This document shows positions 1-7,596 of a DNA stretch of 64,000 bases, in pieces. The position numbers were made by a program, and so were the translations under genes. The notes under the pieces are model-generated. The model was not told the DNA's origin, made no database searches, and worked only from the letters and a program-made list of their open reading frames with translations. The DNA is from DP-36 sp036004365 (GTDB lineage Bacteria; Desulfobacterota; Binatia; UBA9968). Positions within the stretch are counted from its first letter, which is position 1; each line of letters starts with the position of its first letter. The stretch lies in the NCBI GenBank assembly GCA_036004365.1, contig DASYRN010000200.1, positions 1 to 64,000 of the forward strand. The letters are read 5' to 3'.

Positions 1-554
1 GGGGGTAGAGTGGCCGTTTATTTCCAGGTCGCAACGGGTTTTGATCTATCTCGGATTACTGCCTTCGGAGGTCTCGGGAACGGAGGTCAACCCAACGGCC
101 AAAACGGCACCGTTCACGTTGAGCAGACTCTTGCTATGTGGACCCCGAGTGGCGGTGAGGCTCCGGTGATGAAAACAGAGGTTCAGGAGAACGAAGCTGT
201 GCAGGTTGCCTCTGATAATTCAGTCTTTATTCCTCGTGTTTCATCCTTACCCGGCAAGCTCTCCGATTTCAAAGAGCCAACCGCAAATATGCGCAGGCAC
301 AGATTCCACCGGCTAAGCACCCTAAGCAAGGAATATTTATTCTGGCTCGACCTAGCGAAGACTCAGAGACTAAACTTACATTAGTCTTTCCCTCGCTAGG
401 AGGAGAACAATTGGGGATATCTTATGAAAAGCTTGCCAAACGTTTTCAAGACCAGTCTCCACTTGGAGAAAGACATACTCCACGACGGAAACTGCCCTAG
501 AGGCTTCGCGCAAAAAGAGGCAAGTAAAGCGCCTCTGGTTTGTAATGCCGGGTA
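1..554. other. Stretch without a convincing gene
   Basis: A GTG-started open frame runs from 10 to 384 on the plus strand (124 codons), but it has no recognisable domain, no clear ribosome binding site and low-complexity composition. I do not call it a gene. It could be the end of a decayed gene that began before the window. The rest, up to the NYN gene at 555, shows only short frames and a small direct repeat (TAATGCCG twice, around 550). Confidence 0.4.
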
Positions 555-1040
555 ATGCCGAACAACTACGCATTCATCGACAGCCAAAATGTGAACCTGG
601 GAGTCCGCGGCGATGGGTGGAAGATCAATTGGAAGGAGCTCCGGCTCCATCTCCAGAGGCATTACGACGTAAGCTGCGCCTATCTTTTTCTCGGCCGGCT
701 GCAAGAGTACGAAAGCATGTACATAAGCCTGCAAAAGGCGGGATATATTCTTGTGTTTAAGGAAGTGCTTCGTCCGAAAGAGGGCCACAAGGCAAAAGGA
801 AACGTAGATGCCGAGCTCGTCCTGCAGGCGATGATTGAGGTTCAGAAATATGACCGCGCTATCATCATGACAAGCGACGGGGATTTTGCTTGCCTTGTGA
901 GATACCTCAAAGAACAGGGTAAGCTTGAGCGGGTGTTAAGTCCAAATAAAAAAGGCTGCTCCATACTTCTACGGAAAGCAGCCGGCGAAAAGATGGGTTA
1001 TTTAGATGATGTAAGGGACAAGATAGAGTATAAAAAGTGA
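555..1040 (+). CDS. NYN/LabA-like PIN-fold domain protein
   Basis: This is a 161-residue single-domain protein of the NYN (LabA/DUF88) family, whose members are PIN-fold, metal-dependent RNases or RNA-binding proteins. The acidic positions expected for the metal site are visible: D9 in AFIDSQNV near the N-terminus, D85 in GNVDAELVLQAM, and D108/D110 in MTSDGDFACLVRYLKEQG, the family signature. It has no signal peptide or membrane segment, so it is probably cytosolic. The ATG at 555 puts the first catalytic Asp at the usual place; no strong ribosome binding site precedes it. The gene stands alone between non-coding stretches, so its substrate cannot be guessed from neighbours. Confidence 0.8.
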   Translation: MPNNYAFIDSQNVNLGVRGDGWKINWKELRLHLQRHYDVSCAYLFLGRLQEYESMYISLQKAGYILVFKEVLRPKEGHKAKGNVDAELVLQAMIEVQKYDRAIIMTSDGDFACLVRYLKEQGKLERVLSPNKKGCSILLRKAAGEKMGYLDDVRDKIEYKK

Positions 1041-1279
1041 GGGAGCACCCCTTCAGGATAAACCATCGAGCATGCTCCCTCGTCGTGATTCTACGCATAA
1101 GATAGTTCACGTGAACTCGTTTGTCAAGGAATGCGTTACGAATGCGTCAGCGAATGGATCCGTTAGGGCTTTACACCCTATCCCGGCCTTCGGCCGGGAA
1201 CCCCACAGGAAGAAAAAGGCTAAGGGCGAAGACTACACGAGACGCGTCTTTTTCCTACCTGTTCTCACCGGATAAACTC
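1041..1279. other. Non-coding gap with several inverted repeats
   Basis: No gene is seen here. GGGAGCA at 1041-1047 pairs with TGCTCCC at 1073-1079 just after the NYN stop codon and may act as a weak transcription end, though no T-run follows. A perfect 12-base palindrome, GTTCACGTGAAC, lies at 1105-1116. TAGGG/CCCTA flank 1165-1180, and CCCGGCC-TTC-GGCCGGG at 1182-1198 forms a very stable hairpin that can close on a UUCG-type loop. Confidence 0.5.
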
Positions 1280-1383
1280 TCACAGCTCAAAAGGTAGAGA
1301 GAAGAAGAAGGTGGTGCCCTTGCTTTCTTCGCTTTCGACCCCCATTTTTCCGCCGTGGGTCTCCACGATCATCTTCCAGATCA
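1280..1383 (-). pseudogene. Remnant of histidine kinase C-terminus
   Basis: Reading the minus strand from about 1383, 32 codons match the last 33 residues of the intact kinase at 3102-4847. They contain KMIVETHGGK, then ESEESKGTTFFFSLPFE and a stop at 1280. Upstream of this match the frame turns into unrelated sequence, so the kinase body is missing. DNA similarity continues a little past the stop codon (CTCAAAAGG followed by GAGAAGAAG). It is a leftover of a duplicated kinase gene, in the same orientation as the intact copy, with the diguanylate cyclase gene between the two. Confidence 0.8.
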
Positions 1384-1483
1384 GAGGTATGACGTTTCGG
1401 TGTCTATAAAATTCCAATATAACGAGGTTAGAAAAAGTGTAGGGGTTTCTGCCTAATTGAAGGAACTTCAATACAAGGCCGGA

Positions 1484-1512
1484 TTGAGTCCGTCACGGGA
1501 AAACGCTATAAA
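1484..1512 (+). promoter_or_regulatory. Sigma-70-type promoter for the diguanylate cyclase
   Basis: TTGAGT (1484-1489) and TATAAA (1507-1512) are separated by exactly 17 bases. Both hexamers are close to the housekeeping consensus, and transcription would start near 1519, about 110 bases before the preferred start codon at 1632. There is no other candidate gene downstream. Confidence 0.5.
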
Positions 1513-1631
1513 ATAAGTTAGTTAGGTTGGCAGTTAGCCTGGCACAGCCATTGCGAAATTCTTTCACTTTTTGAATGGCCATTTTGCGATCACCGTTCCG
1601 ACCTCTGACCTTTGGTGCGGCTGGGGACGAT

Positions 1632-3080
1632 ATGTCACAGCCGCTTAAACGGCTGTTAGTTGTCGTAGCTCTCGCTTTCGTCTACTTAGTGGCGGCGAAG
1701 CTTGGGCTAAGCCTTGCTTTCGTCCATGCGAGCGCTACCGCTGTGTGGCCTGGGACCGGGATCGCCCTGGCCGCCATACTAATCCTCGGTTACGGAGCCT
1801 GGCCAGGTATCCTCCTCGGTGCATTTCTGGCGAATGTAACCACCGCCGGGTCAGTGGCGACTTCGATCGGCATAGCCGTTGGGAACACTCTCGAAGGACT
1901 GCTTGGGGCCTACTTGGTCAATCGGTTTGCCAACGGCCGCAAAGCTTTCGATCGCGCCTCAGACATTTTCAGACTCGCCTTTCTCGCCGCAGGGGTTAGC
2001 ACGACAGTAAGTGTAACTGTCGGTGTGACGAGTCTTTTTCTTGGGGGCTTTGCCCGCAGTGAAGACTTCGCTTTCATCTGGTTGACGTGGTGGCTGGGGG
2101 ACGCCATGGGTTGTCTGATTATAGCTCCGCTCCTCGTCCTCTGGAGCGAAAATCCTCGCATTCGGTGGAATCGAAGTCAGATCCTCGAGGCTGCTTGGCT
2201 TCTGTCATGCCTTTTCCTTGTGGGGCTGATTGTATTCGATGGACTGATTCCAATTAAAAACTATCCGCTGGAGTTTCTCTGTGTCCCATTCCTCATCTGG
2301 GTGGCGTTCCGCTTCGGTCAACGCGAAGCAGCGACGGCCATCGTGGTGCTGTCCGGGATCGCGATCTGGGGGACGCTGAGCGGTTTCGGCCCCTTTGTGG
2401 GAGAAAACCCAAACGAGTCTCTCCTCTTATTGCAAGCTTTCATGGGCGTCACCGCGGTGATGACCTTGGTCCTGGCCGCCGTTGTTTCAGAACGTAGGCA
2501 GGTGGAAGGTCAATTGCGTGACCTGTCGGTGACCGATCCCCTGACCGGGCTGGCCAACTACCGCCAATTGATCCATGTGCTCGATGGAGAGATCAAGAGG
2601 TCACAGCGGACTGAACGGCAGTTTGCGATCCTGTTCCTGGACGTGGACAGTTTAAAGAAAATCAACGACCGCCACGGCCACGTTGTGGGCAATCGGGCGC
2701 TGCGCCGTGTGGCTGATGCTCTGCGCACATCGTGCCGCGCCATGGACACGGTTGGACGTTTTGGCGGGGATGAATTTGCATTGATTCTACCCGAAACTGA
2801 AGAGGTGGGTGCCCGTCAAGTTGCACATCGGATCGCTCAGCGGCTGGCCAGGGAAGGCGCCACCCCGCGAATAGCCGTGAGTACGGGTGTAGCTGTGTAT
2901 CCGCGGGACGGCAAAACGATCGAAGCGCTGCTAAGCGCGGCGGATAGCGCTTTGTATGATGTGAAGTCCCGCGTATCGCGTCTGCGAACTAAGCCGGGGA
3001 AACAGAAAGAGGAAGTTGGCGAGGATACTACCTTCCAAAATAGCGCGGATGCGATTTTATCGAAAAGGTTCACGCGATAG
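1632..3080 (+). CDS. MASE1-GGDEF diguanylate cyclase
   Basis: This is a membrane-bound diguanylate cyclase that makes c-di-GMP from two GTP. About eight hydrophobic segments form an N-terminal MASE1 sensor (motif ATAVWPGTGIA; WWLGDAMGCLIIAPLL later), followed by a short linker and a GGDEF domain (DPLTGLANYR, LFLDVDSLKKINDRHGH). The active-site loop RFGGDEFA is intact at codons 2763-2777. RAMD, five residues before it, is the RxxD inhibitory site, so product feedback is expected. I prefer ATG 1632 because GGGGA lies five bases upstream and the first membrane helix follows at once; an in-frame ATG at 1575 would add 19 residues. It is convergent with the kinase at 3102. The signal sensed is unknown. 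Confidence 0.88.
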   Translation: MSQPLKRLLVVVALAFVYLVAAKLGLSLAFVHASATAVWPGTGIALAAILILGYGAWPGILLGAFLANVTTAGSVATSIGIAVGNTLEGLLGAYLVNRFANGRKAFDRASDIFRLAFLAAGVSTTVSVTVGVTSLFLGGFARSEDFAFIWLTWWLGDAMGCLIIAPLLVLWSENPRIRWNRSQILEAAWLLSCLFLVGLIVFDGLIPIKNYPLEFLCVPFLIWVAFRFGQREAATAIVVLSGIAIWGTLSGFGPFVGENPNESLLLLQAFMGVTAVMTLVLAAVVSERRQVEGQLRDLSVTDPLTGLANYRQLIHVLDGEIKRSQRTERQFAILFLDVDSLKKINDRHGHVVGNRALRRVADALRTSCRAMDTVGRFGGDEFALILPETEEVGARQVAHRIAQRLAREGATPRIAVSTGVAVYPRDGKTIEALLSAADSALYDVKSRVSRLRTKPGKQKEEVGEDTTFQNSADAILSKRFTR

Positions 3081-3101
3081 ACCCTCTTGCTGGCGTTACT
3101 C

Positions 3102-4847
3102 TCACGCCTCAAAAGGCAGCGAGAAGAAGAATGTGGTGCCTTTGCCTTCTTCGCTTTCGACCCAGATTTTTCCTCCGTGGGTCTCCACGATCATCTTGCA
3201 GATGACCAGCCCCAGGCCGGTTCCCTTCTGATCGGAACCCTTGCCGCTGCTGGTTTGCTGGTACAACTCGAACAGGCTGCCGGTCTCTCCCGTTGGAATT
3301 CCGACGCCGTTGTCCTTGACCCAAACCTTGGCCTCCGTCGCGTTTTCATGGACGGCGCCTACTTCGATTTCCCCGCCCGCAGGGGTGAATTTGATAGCGT
3401 TGCTTAGAAGATTGTTCAGGACCTGCTCCAGCCGGCGAGGGTCAGCTTGAACGGGAGGCAGGCCTTGATAGGCGCGGTTTTTTAAAGAGACTCCTTTGTT
3501 ATCGGCCAAGATCCGATGCTGCTCGAGGCTGTCCTGAATCAAGCGGTTCAGATCAACCTCCTTTCGGGTCAAGTCGATGCGGCCGGCCTCGATTTTGGAC
3601 AGATCAAGGAAGTCATTCACCAGCTCGACCAGTTTCCGGACGCTGGTTTGGATATTGATTAACCATTTCTTTTGCTCTTCGGTGACCGGCCCTACAACAC
3701 CGTCCTCAATGAGCGCCGCCGACGATAGCACAGCGGTCAGCGGGGAGCGCAGGTCGTGGACAATCATGGCTGTGAAATCGGCCTTGAGCCTTTCCAGCGC
3801 CTCAGCCTGGAGAATAGGCCGGGCGGTTACGCGGGCCGCCCACAGGGAGACCCCCGTGGCCAGCACCATGGTTAACGCGATGACCCCCAGGACGGTGTTT
3901 CGGAGTCTTACGACCGGTGAAAAGCTTTCTGACTGGTCTTTCTTGGCGATGAGGACTGCCCCCATCTCACGCAGGGGGAGATAGGAGGCGATGACAGGGA
4001 CGTCGCGGTAGTCCCGGTAGTTGGCCTCGCCAGGCTTTCCGTCAATTCCCGCCCGCCATGCGGCGTTGTCCGGCAACAGCTTGAGGAGGGTCGACTCTTC
4101 GCTGAAGCGCGAGTGAGTGAGCATCCTGAAATCGTGATCCACGAGGAGCACTTCCCCGGTGTTGCCCAGGCCGGAGCGCTCCTCCAGGAGCCGGTGGATG
4201 GGGCGGAGGTCGACTTCCAGAATCGCGTTGCCTACGACAATCGCGTTATTGTCGTGGATCGGCGTGGAGATCACGAAAACATGGAGTTGGGCTATGTAAG
4301 AGAAGAAAACCGGGCTGACAAAGAAAGCCTCGTTCTTTTCTAGCTTGGTAAGGCCGATCTCACTCACACTCTTTCCCTCCTGAAGGAGGGCTTTGGAGCT
4401 GGAGGCGATGACCCTACCCTCGTTATCGGCTATCAACATATCGACGTAAGAAGGATTGGTCTCCTGGAGTGAGGTAATCAGTGTTTTAACTCGCTCCATT
4501 CTACCTTCAGGTGTCTGTGCGACGAGATTGGGATACACAACCCTAAAAGCGGGCGAGAGAAGTGCTCTGACATCCGTGTTGCCGGCGAGATTTGCAGCGT
4601 CCGATAGCTGATCCCTCAACCAAGATTTGATGATGTAGCTCTTATTCTCGGCCACGGCCTGGAGCTTGTCGATGATCTCGTTCTCCAAGCTTGCACGGCT
4701 ATTGCGATAGGCCAGAATGCCTATAGCCAGAATGGGGATGAGGGAAAGAAGGAGATACCCGAGCGTTATTTTGCTCGTTATGCTGAGCCTCCCCCATGAG
4801 GTGAAGCGTAATAGCTTAAGGATTGAACGGGGTTCCAGCGATTTCAT
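3102..4847 (-). CDS. Cache-like sensor histidine kinase (chimeric)
   Basis: This 581-residue membrane kinase is the last gene of the chemosensory operon. Membrane helix 1 spans about 28-47, an extracytoplasmic Cache-like sensor about 50-310, and helix 2 about 316-338. These are followed directly by HisKA (H364 in HDLRSP) and HATPase_c (LEQVLNNLLSNAIKFT; DNGVGIP; GTGLGLVICKMI). No HAMP linker is present. The sensor half closely matches the chemoreceptor at 9787-11817 (shared AYRNSRASLE, SKALLQEGK, EVDLRPIH, RSGLG), and the kinase half matches the receiver-kinase at 4890-6539. The switch falls after RPI at residue 344. No dedicated response regulator gene follows. The stimulus is unknown but probably the same as the receptor's. 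Confidence 0.9.
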   Translation of the reverse strand: MKSLEPRSILKLLRFTSWGRLSITSKITLGYLLLSLIPILAIGILAYRNSRASLENEIIDKLQAVAENKSYIIKSWLRDQLSDAANLAGNTDVRALLSPAFRVVYPNLVAQTPEGRMERVKTLITSLQETNPSYVDMLIADNEGRVIASSSKALLQEGKSVSEIGLTKLEKNEAFFVSPVFFSYIAQLHVFVISTPIHDNNAIVVGNAILEVDLRPIHRLLEERSGLGNTGEVLLVDHDFRMLTHSRFSEESTLLKLLPDNAAWRAGIDGKPGEANYRDYRDVPVIASYLPLREMGAVLIAKKDQSESFSPVVRLRNTVLGVIALTMVLATGVSLWAARVTARPILQAEALERLKADFTAMIVHDLRSPLTAVLSSAALIEDGVVGPVTEEQKKWLINIQTSVRKLVELVNDFLDLSKIEAGRIDLTRKEVDLNRLIQDSLEQHRILADNKGVSLKNRAYQGLPPVQADPRRLEQVLNNLLSNAIKFTPAGGEIEVGAVHENATEAKVWVKDNGVGIPTGETGSLFELYQQTSSGKGSDQKGTGLGLVICKMIVETHGGKIWVESEEGKGTTFFFSLPFEA

Positions 4848-4889
4848 GGCTATGCAGGTCGGCGAGAGTCAGCAGTATTTGCCGTCGAT

Positions 4890-6539
4890 TCAAGTCTTTT
4901 GGCCCAGAGGGAGTGAAAAGAAAAAGGTCGACCCTTGACCCTCGTCGCTTTCAACCCAAATCCTTCCACCGTGGGACTCTACAATCATCTTGCAGATGAC
5001 CAAACCTAAGCCTGTTCCTTTTTGTTCGGAGATCTTGCCACTCATGGCCTGGCGATACTTCTCGAAGATTTGTCCGATCTCATCAGCGGGGATCCCCACA
5101 CCATTGTCTTTCACCCATATCCTGACTCCGGCGCTATTCTCTGGCCCAGCACCCACCTCTATAGCTCCGCCTTCGGACGTAAACTTGAGGGCGTTGCTTA
5201 AGAGATTACTCAGGACCTGCTCCAGCCGGCGCGGATCGGCGTAGATCTTGGGAAGCGAGGAAACGGAATGGCTTCGAAGGTTGATTTTTTTCTCACGTGC
5301 CAGGGGGGAATAATTTTCCAAACTGTTCTGGAGCAAAAGCCCAAGATCCATCTCTTCTTTGGTTAGATCGAGGCGGCCCGCCTCGAGTTTTGACAGATCG
5401 AGAAAATCACTGACAAGATCCACTAGGTTACGTGCGGAGCCCTGAACTTTACCAAGCCATTTTTTTTGTTCTTCGGTGATGGGTCCCAATAGGCCATCTT
5501 CCATCATTGCGGCAACTGAAATGACACTTATGAGGGGAGAGCGCAGGTCGTGAATCGTCATCGCGGTGAAATCCGCCTTGAGCTTCTCCATCGCCTCGGC
5601 TTGAAGATTGGATTTGAGGATGGCCTCCAACTCCCGCGCCGCAATCTTAAGGGCGTGGCTGGTTTCCTCCGTGTAACGATTTGCGTTTGCATTAAAGACA
5701 GCCAGCCCCCCCTCCTGGAGAGCGGTGGAGAAAGGGATGGAAAGCGCTGCCGGATGGAGTTTCTCTGCCGGCTCTTCTTGGCTCAGGGATTCCGAGTTAA
5801 GGATCTTCTCGTGAATCGTTTCGTTTTCCTCTAGGACGAAAAACCTTTCTTTCATCATGGTCTTCTTAGCCGATTCCAAAAAGGTAGCGGGCACCGGACC
5901 TACAAGATGAACGATCATAAGTGGGCCGTTGTAGGTGCGCAGGCAAAGCAGGGAGATTTGATAGTCGATGAGGCCCTGGAAGAACTCAAAGAAAGCTTGT
6001 AAGGAGCTAATGACTTCGCCGCCGAAGCGTCCGATCTCGCGGATGCGATTGGTAATAGTGGCCTCAAACAGGAGGCGGTCGAGGAGATCGGTCAGTCGGG
6101 CGTGAGCTCCTTGATAGGGGAGCGCCGGACCCTTACCCGGCCTCTCTTCCTGAGGGAGTCTTTTTTTCGTTTCCAAAAGACGGGCGACCTCCTTCTCCAG
6201 AGGGCCCGAATCTGCGGCCTTCAAGACATAGCTATCCGCGCCAGCCTCCTTGCCCCAGAAGCGATGTTGCTGGTGGTCCATGGTGGTTAGCAGAATGATC
6301 GGCAGATCCTGCGTGGCCGGGTCGTTTTTAAGCAGACGGCAGACCTGATAACCCGTCAGCTCAGGCATCATGATGTCAGAGACCAACAGATCAGGATCCT
6401 CATGATGAACGAGACTGATGGCCTCTAAGCCGTCGGCACCCTGGATGACCTCATACCCTTTTTGCTCCAGGGCCAGAGAGATGGTTGTTCTTTGAGTGCG
6501 GCTATCGTCGACGACGACAATTTTGGGTTTGGAGGCCAT
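4890..6539 (-). CDS. Response receiver-GAF-like-histidine kinase
   Basis: A soluble 549-residue hybrid. The N-terminal receiver domain (about 5-120) has phospho-acceptor D55 in LLVSDIMMPELTG and the conserved LLTT and LK positions. A middle region (about 150-300) looks GAF-like. HisKA follows with H330 in HDLRSPL, then HATPase_c (LEQVLSNLLSNALKFT, DNGVGIPADE, GTGLGLVICKMIVESHGG). I chose the ATG at 6539 because it starts just before the receiver domain, lies one base after the cheB stop and has AGAAGGAA upstream; a longer frame would run 46 codons into cheB. Next to CheA and CheB it is the natural receiver of phosphate from CheA in this CheY-less operon; that partner is inferred. Confidence 0.88.
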   Translation of the reverse strand: MASKPKIVVVDDSRTQRTTISLALEQKGYEVIQGADGLEAISLVHHEDPDLLVSDIMMPELTGYQVCRLLKNDPATQDLPIILLTTMDHQQHRFWGKEAGADSYVLKAADSGPLEKEVARLLETKKRLPQEERPGKGPALPYQGAHARLTDLLDRLLFEATITNRIREIGRFGGEVISSLQAFFEFFQGLIDYQISLLCLRTYNGPLMIVHLVGPVPATFLESAKKTMMKERFFVLEENETIHEKILNSESLSQEEPAEKLHPAALSIPFSTALQEGGLAVFNANANRYTEETSHALKIAARELEAILKSNLQAEAMEKLKADFTAMTIHDLRSPLISVISVAAMMEDGLLGPITEEQKKWLGKVQGSARNLVDLVSDFLDLSKLEAGRLDLTKEEMDLGLLLQNSLENYSPLAREKKINLRSHSVSSLPKIYADPRRLEQVLSNLLSNALKFTSEGGAIEVGAGPENSAGVRIWVKDNGVGIPADEIGQIFEKYRQAMSGKISEQKGTGLGLVICKMIVESHGGRIWVESDEGQGSTFFFSLPLGQKT

Positions 6540-6540
6540 T

Positions 6541-7590
6541 TTACGTTCCTTCTCCGTCTTCTGCCGAGGTGGCTCGGATAATCTCTTCGGCAATCTTTTC
6601 CAGTGGGCTAACGATCTGGGCGGCGCCGCGAAGAATAGCCTCTCTGGGCATGCCAAAGACAATTGAGGTGGCCTCATCTTGAACGATGGTTTTTCCCCCT
6701 GTCTCGCGGATTCTTTTCAAGCCTTCGGCCCCGTCGCTGCCCATTCCCGTCAGCAGGACACCTGCGGCTTGTTTGCCGTAGGATTGAGCAGCCGATTCCA
6801 TAAGCTCATCTGCCGAAGGACGGTGGCCCCGGATCGGCGGGGTGTTGCTTAAAAGGATGTTCCTGTCAGGACCAATTCTGAGGTGATGGTCGTCGGGCGC
6901 AAGGTACGCGGTACCGGGCTTAAGGGCCTCGTTATTCGCCGCCACTTTTACCGAAAGATGTGACTGTGTCTCAAGCCAGTGGGCTAGATTCGATAGGAAC
7001 CCCGGGGCGATGTGCTGCACAATAGCAATAGGCAGCCGGAAATCCTGCGGGAGGCTCTTCAGGATAATGGCCAACGCGGGTGGGCCTCCGGTTGAAGCGC
7101 CGATCGCCACCACTCCTTCCTTCTGCGCCCGCTCCTTTAAAGGTTTGGCCCGGGGTACATCTGCCCACAATTTTTTGTTGAGACGCTTGGGTTGGATGCG
7201 CGCCACTACTTTCAACCGGGAGATCAATTCCTCTTTCATCTTTAGAAAGCCTGCGTCCCCATAGCCGCTGGGCTTTCCCATGATATCCGTAGCGCCGTTG
7301 CGGAGCGCCTCGAAAGCGATATTGGAGTCCCGACTTTCGATCGTCTGGCTCACCGCGAGAATCGGCACGGGACGAGTGGAGGCGATGGCCTCGATCGCCT
7401 GAAGTCCTCCCATAACCGGCATGTTGAGATCCATGGTGATCACGTCCGGGCTGAGTGAATTCCTAAGTTGAACCGCCTCTTGACCATTCTTTGCCCAGCC
7501 CACGACCTCGATCTCGGAATCCTGGTTGAGCAGCTCCCGCATCATAATCGCGATTAAAGGAGAGTCTTCGGCAATAAGAACGCGAATCAT
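6541..7590 (-). CDS. cheB: CheB receptor methylesterase with receiver domain
   Basis: CheB removes methyl groups from glutamates on the chemoreceptor and so resets its sensitivity, opposing CheR. Residues 1-110 are a receiver (D54 in VITMDLNMPVMGG). Residues about 155-345 are the esterase, with the triad visible as S166 (IGASTGGP), H193 (IVQHIAPGF) and D286 (TGMGSDGAEG). The length of 349 is normal. It starts six bases after cheA stops and ends one base before the receiver-kinase begins, so all are co-transcribed. CheA is expected to activate it by phosphorylating D54. Confidence 0.95.
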   Translation of the reverse strand: MIRVLIAEDSPLIAIMMRELLNQDSEIEVVGWAKNGQEAVQLRNSLSPDVITMDLNMPVMGGLQAIEAIASTRPVPILAVSQTIESRDSNIAFEALRNGATDIMGKPSGYGDAGFLKMKEELISRLKVVARIQPKRLNKKLWADVPRAKPLKERAQKEGVVAIGASTGGPPALAIILKSLPQDFRLPIAIVQHIAPGFLSNLAHWLETQSHLSVKVAANNEALKPGTAYLAPDDHHLRIGPDRNILLSNTPPIRGHRPSADELMESAAQSYGKQAAGVLLTGMGSDGAEGLKRIRETGGKTIVQDEATSIVFGMPREAILRGAAQIVSPLEKIAEEIIRATSAEDGEGT

Positions 7591-7596
7591 GATGTT

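Noticed and set aside
10..384. 124-codon frame at the window start
   Set aside because: No homology recognised, no ribosome binding site and biased composition; kept only as a remark on the region.
1041..1079. Rho-independent terminator after the NYN gene
   Set aside because: The inverted repeat is short, has a long loop and lacks a T-run.
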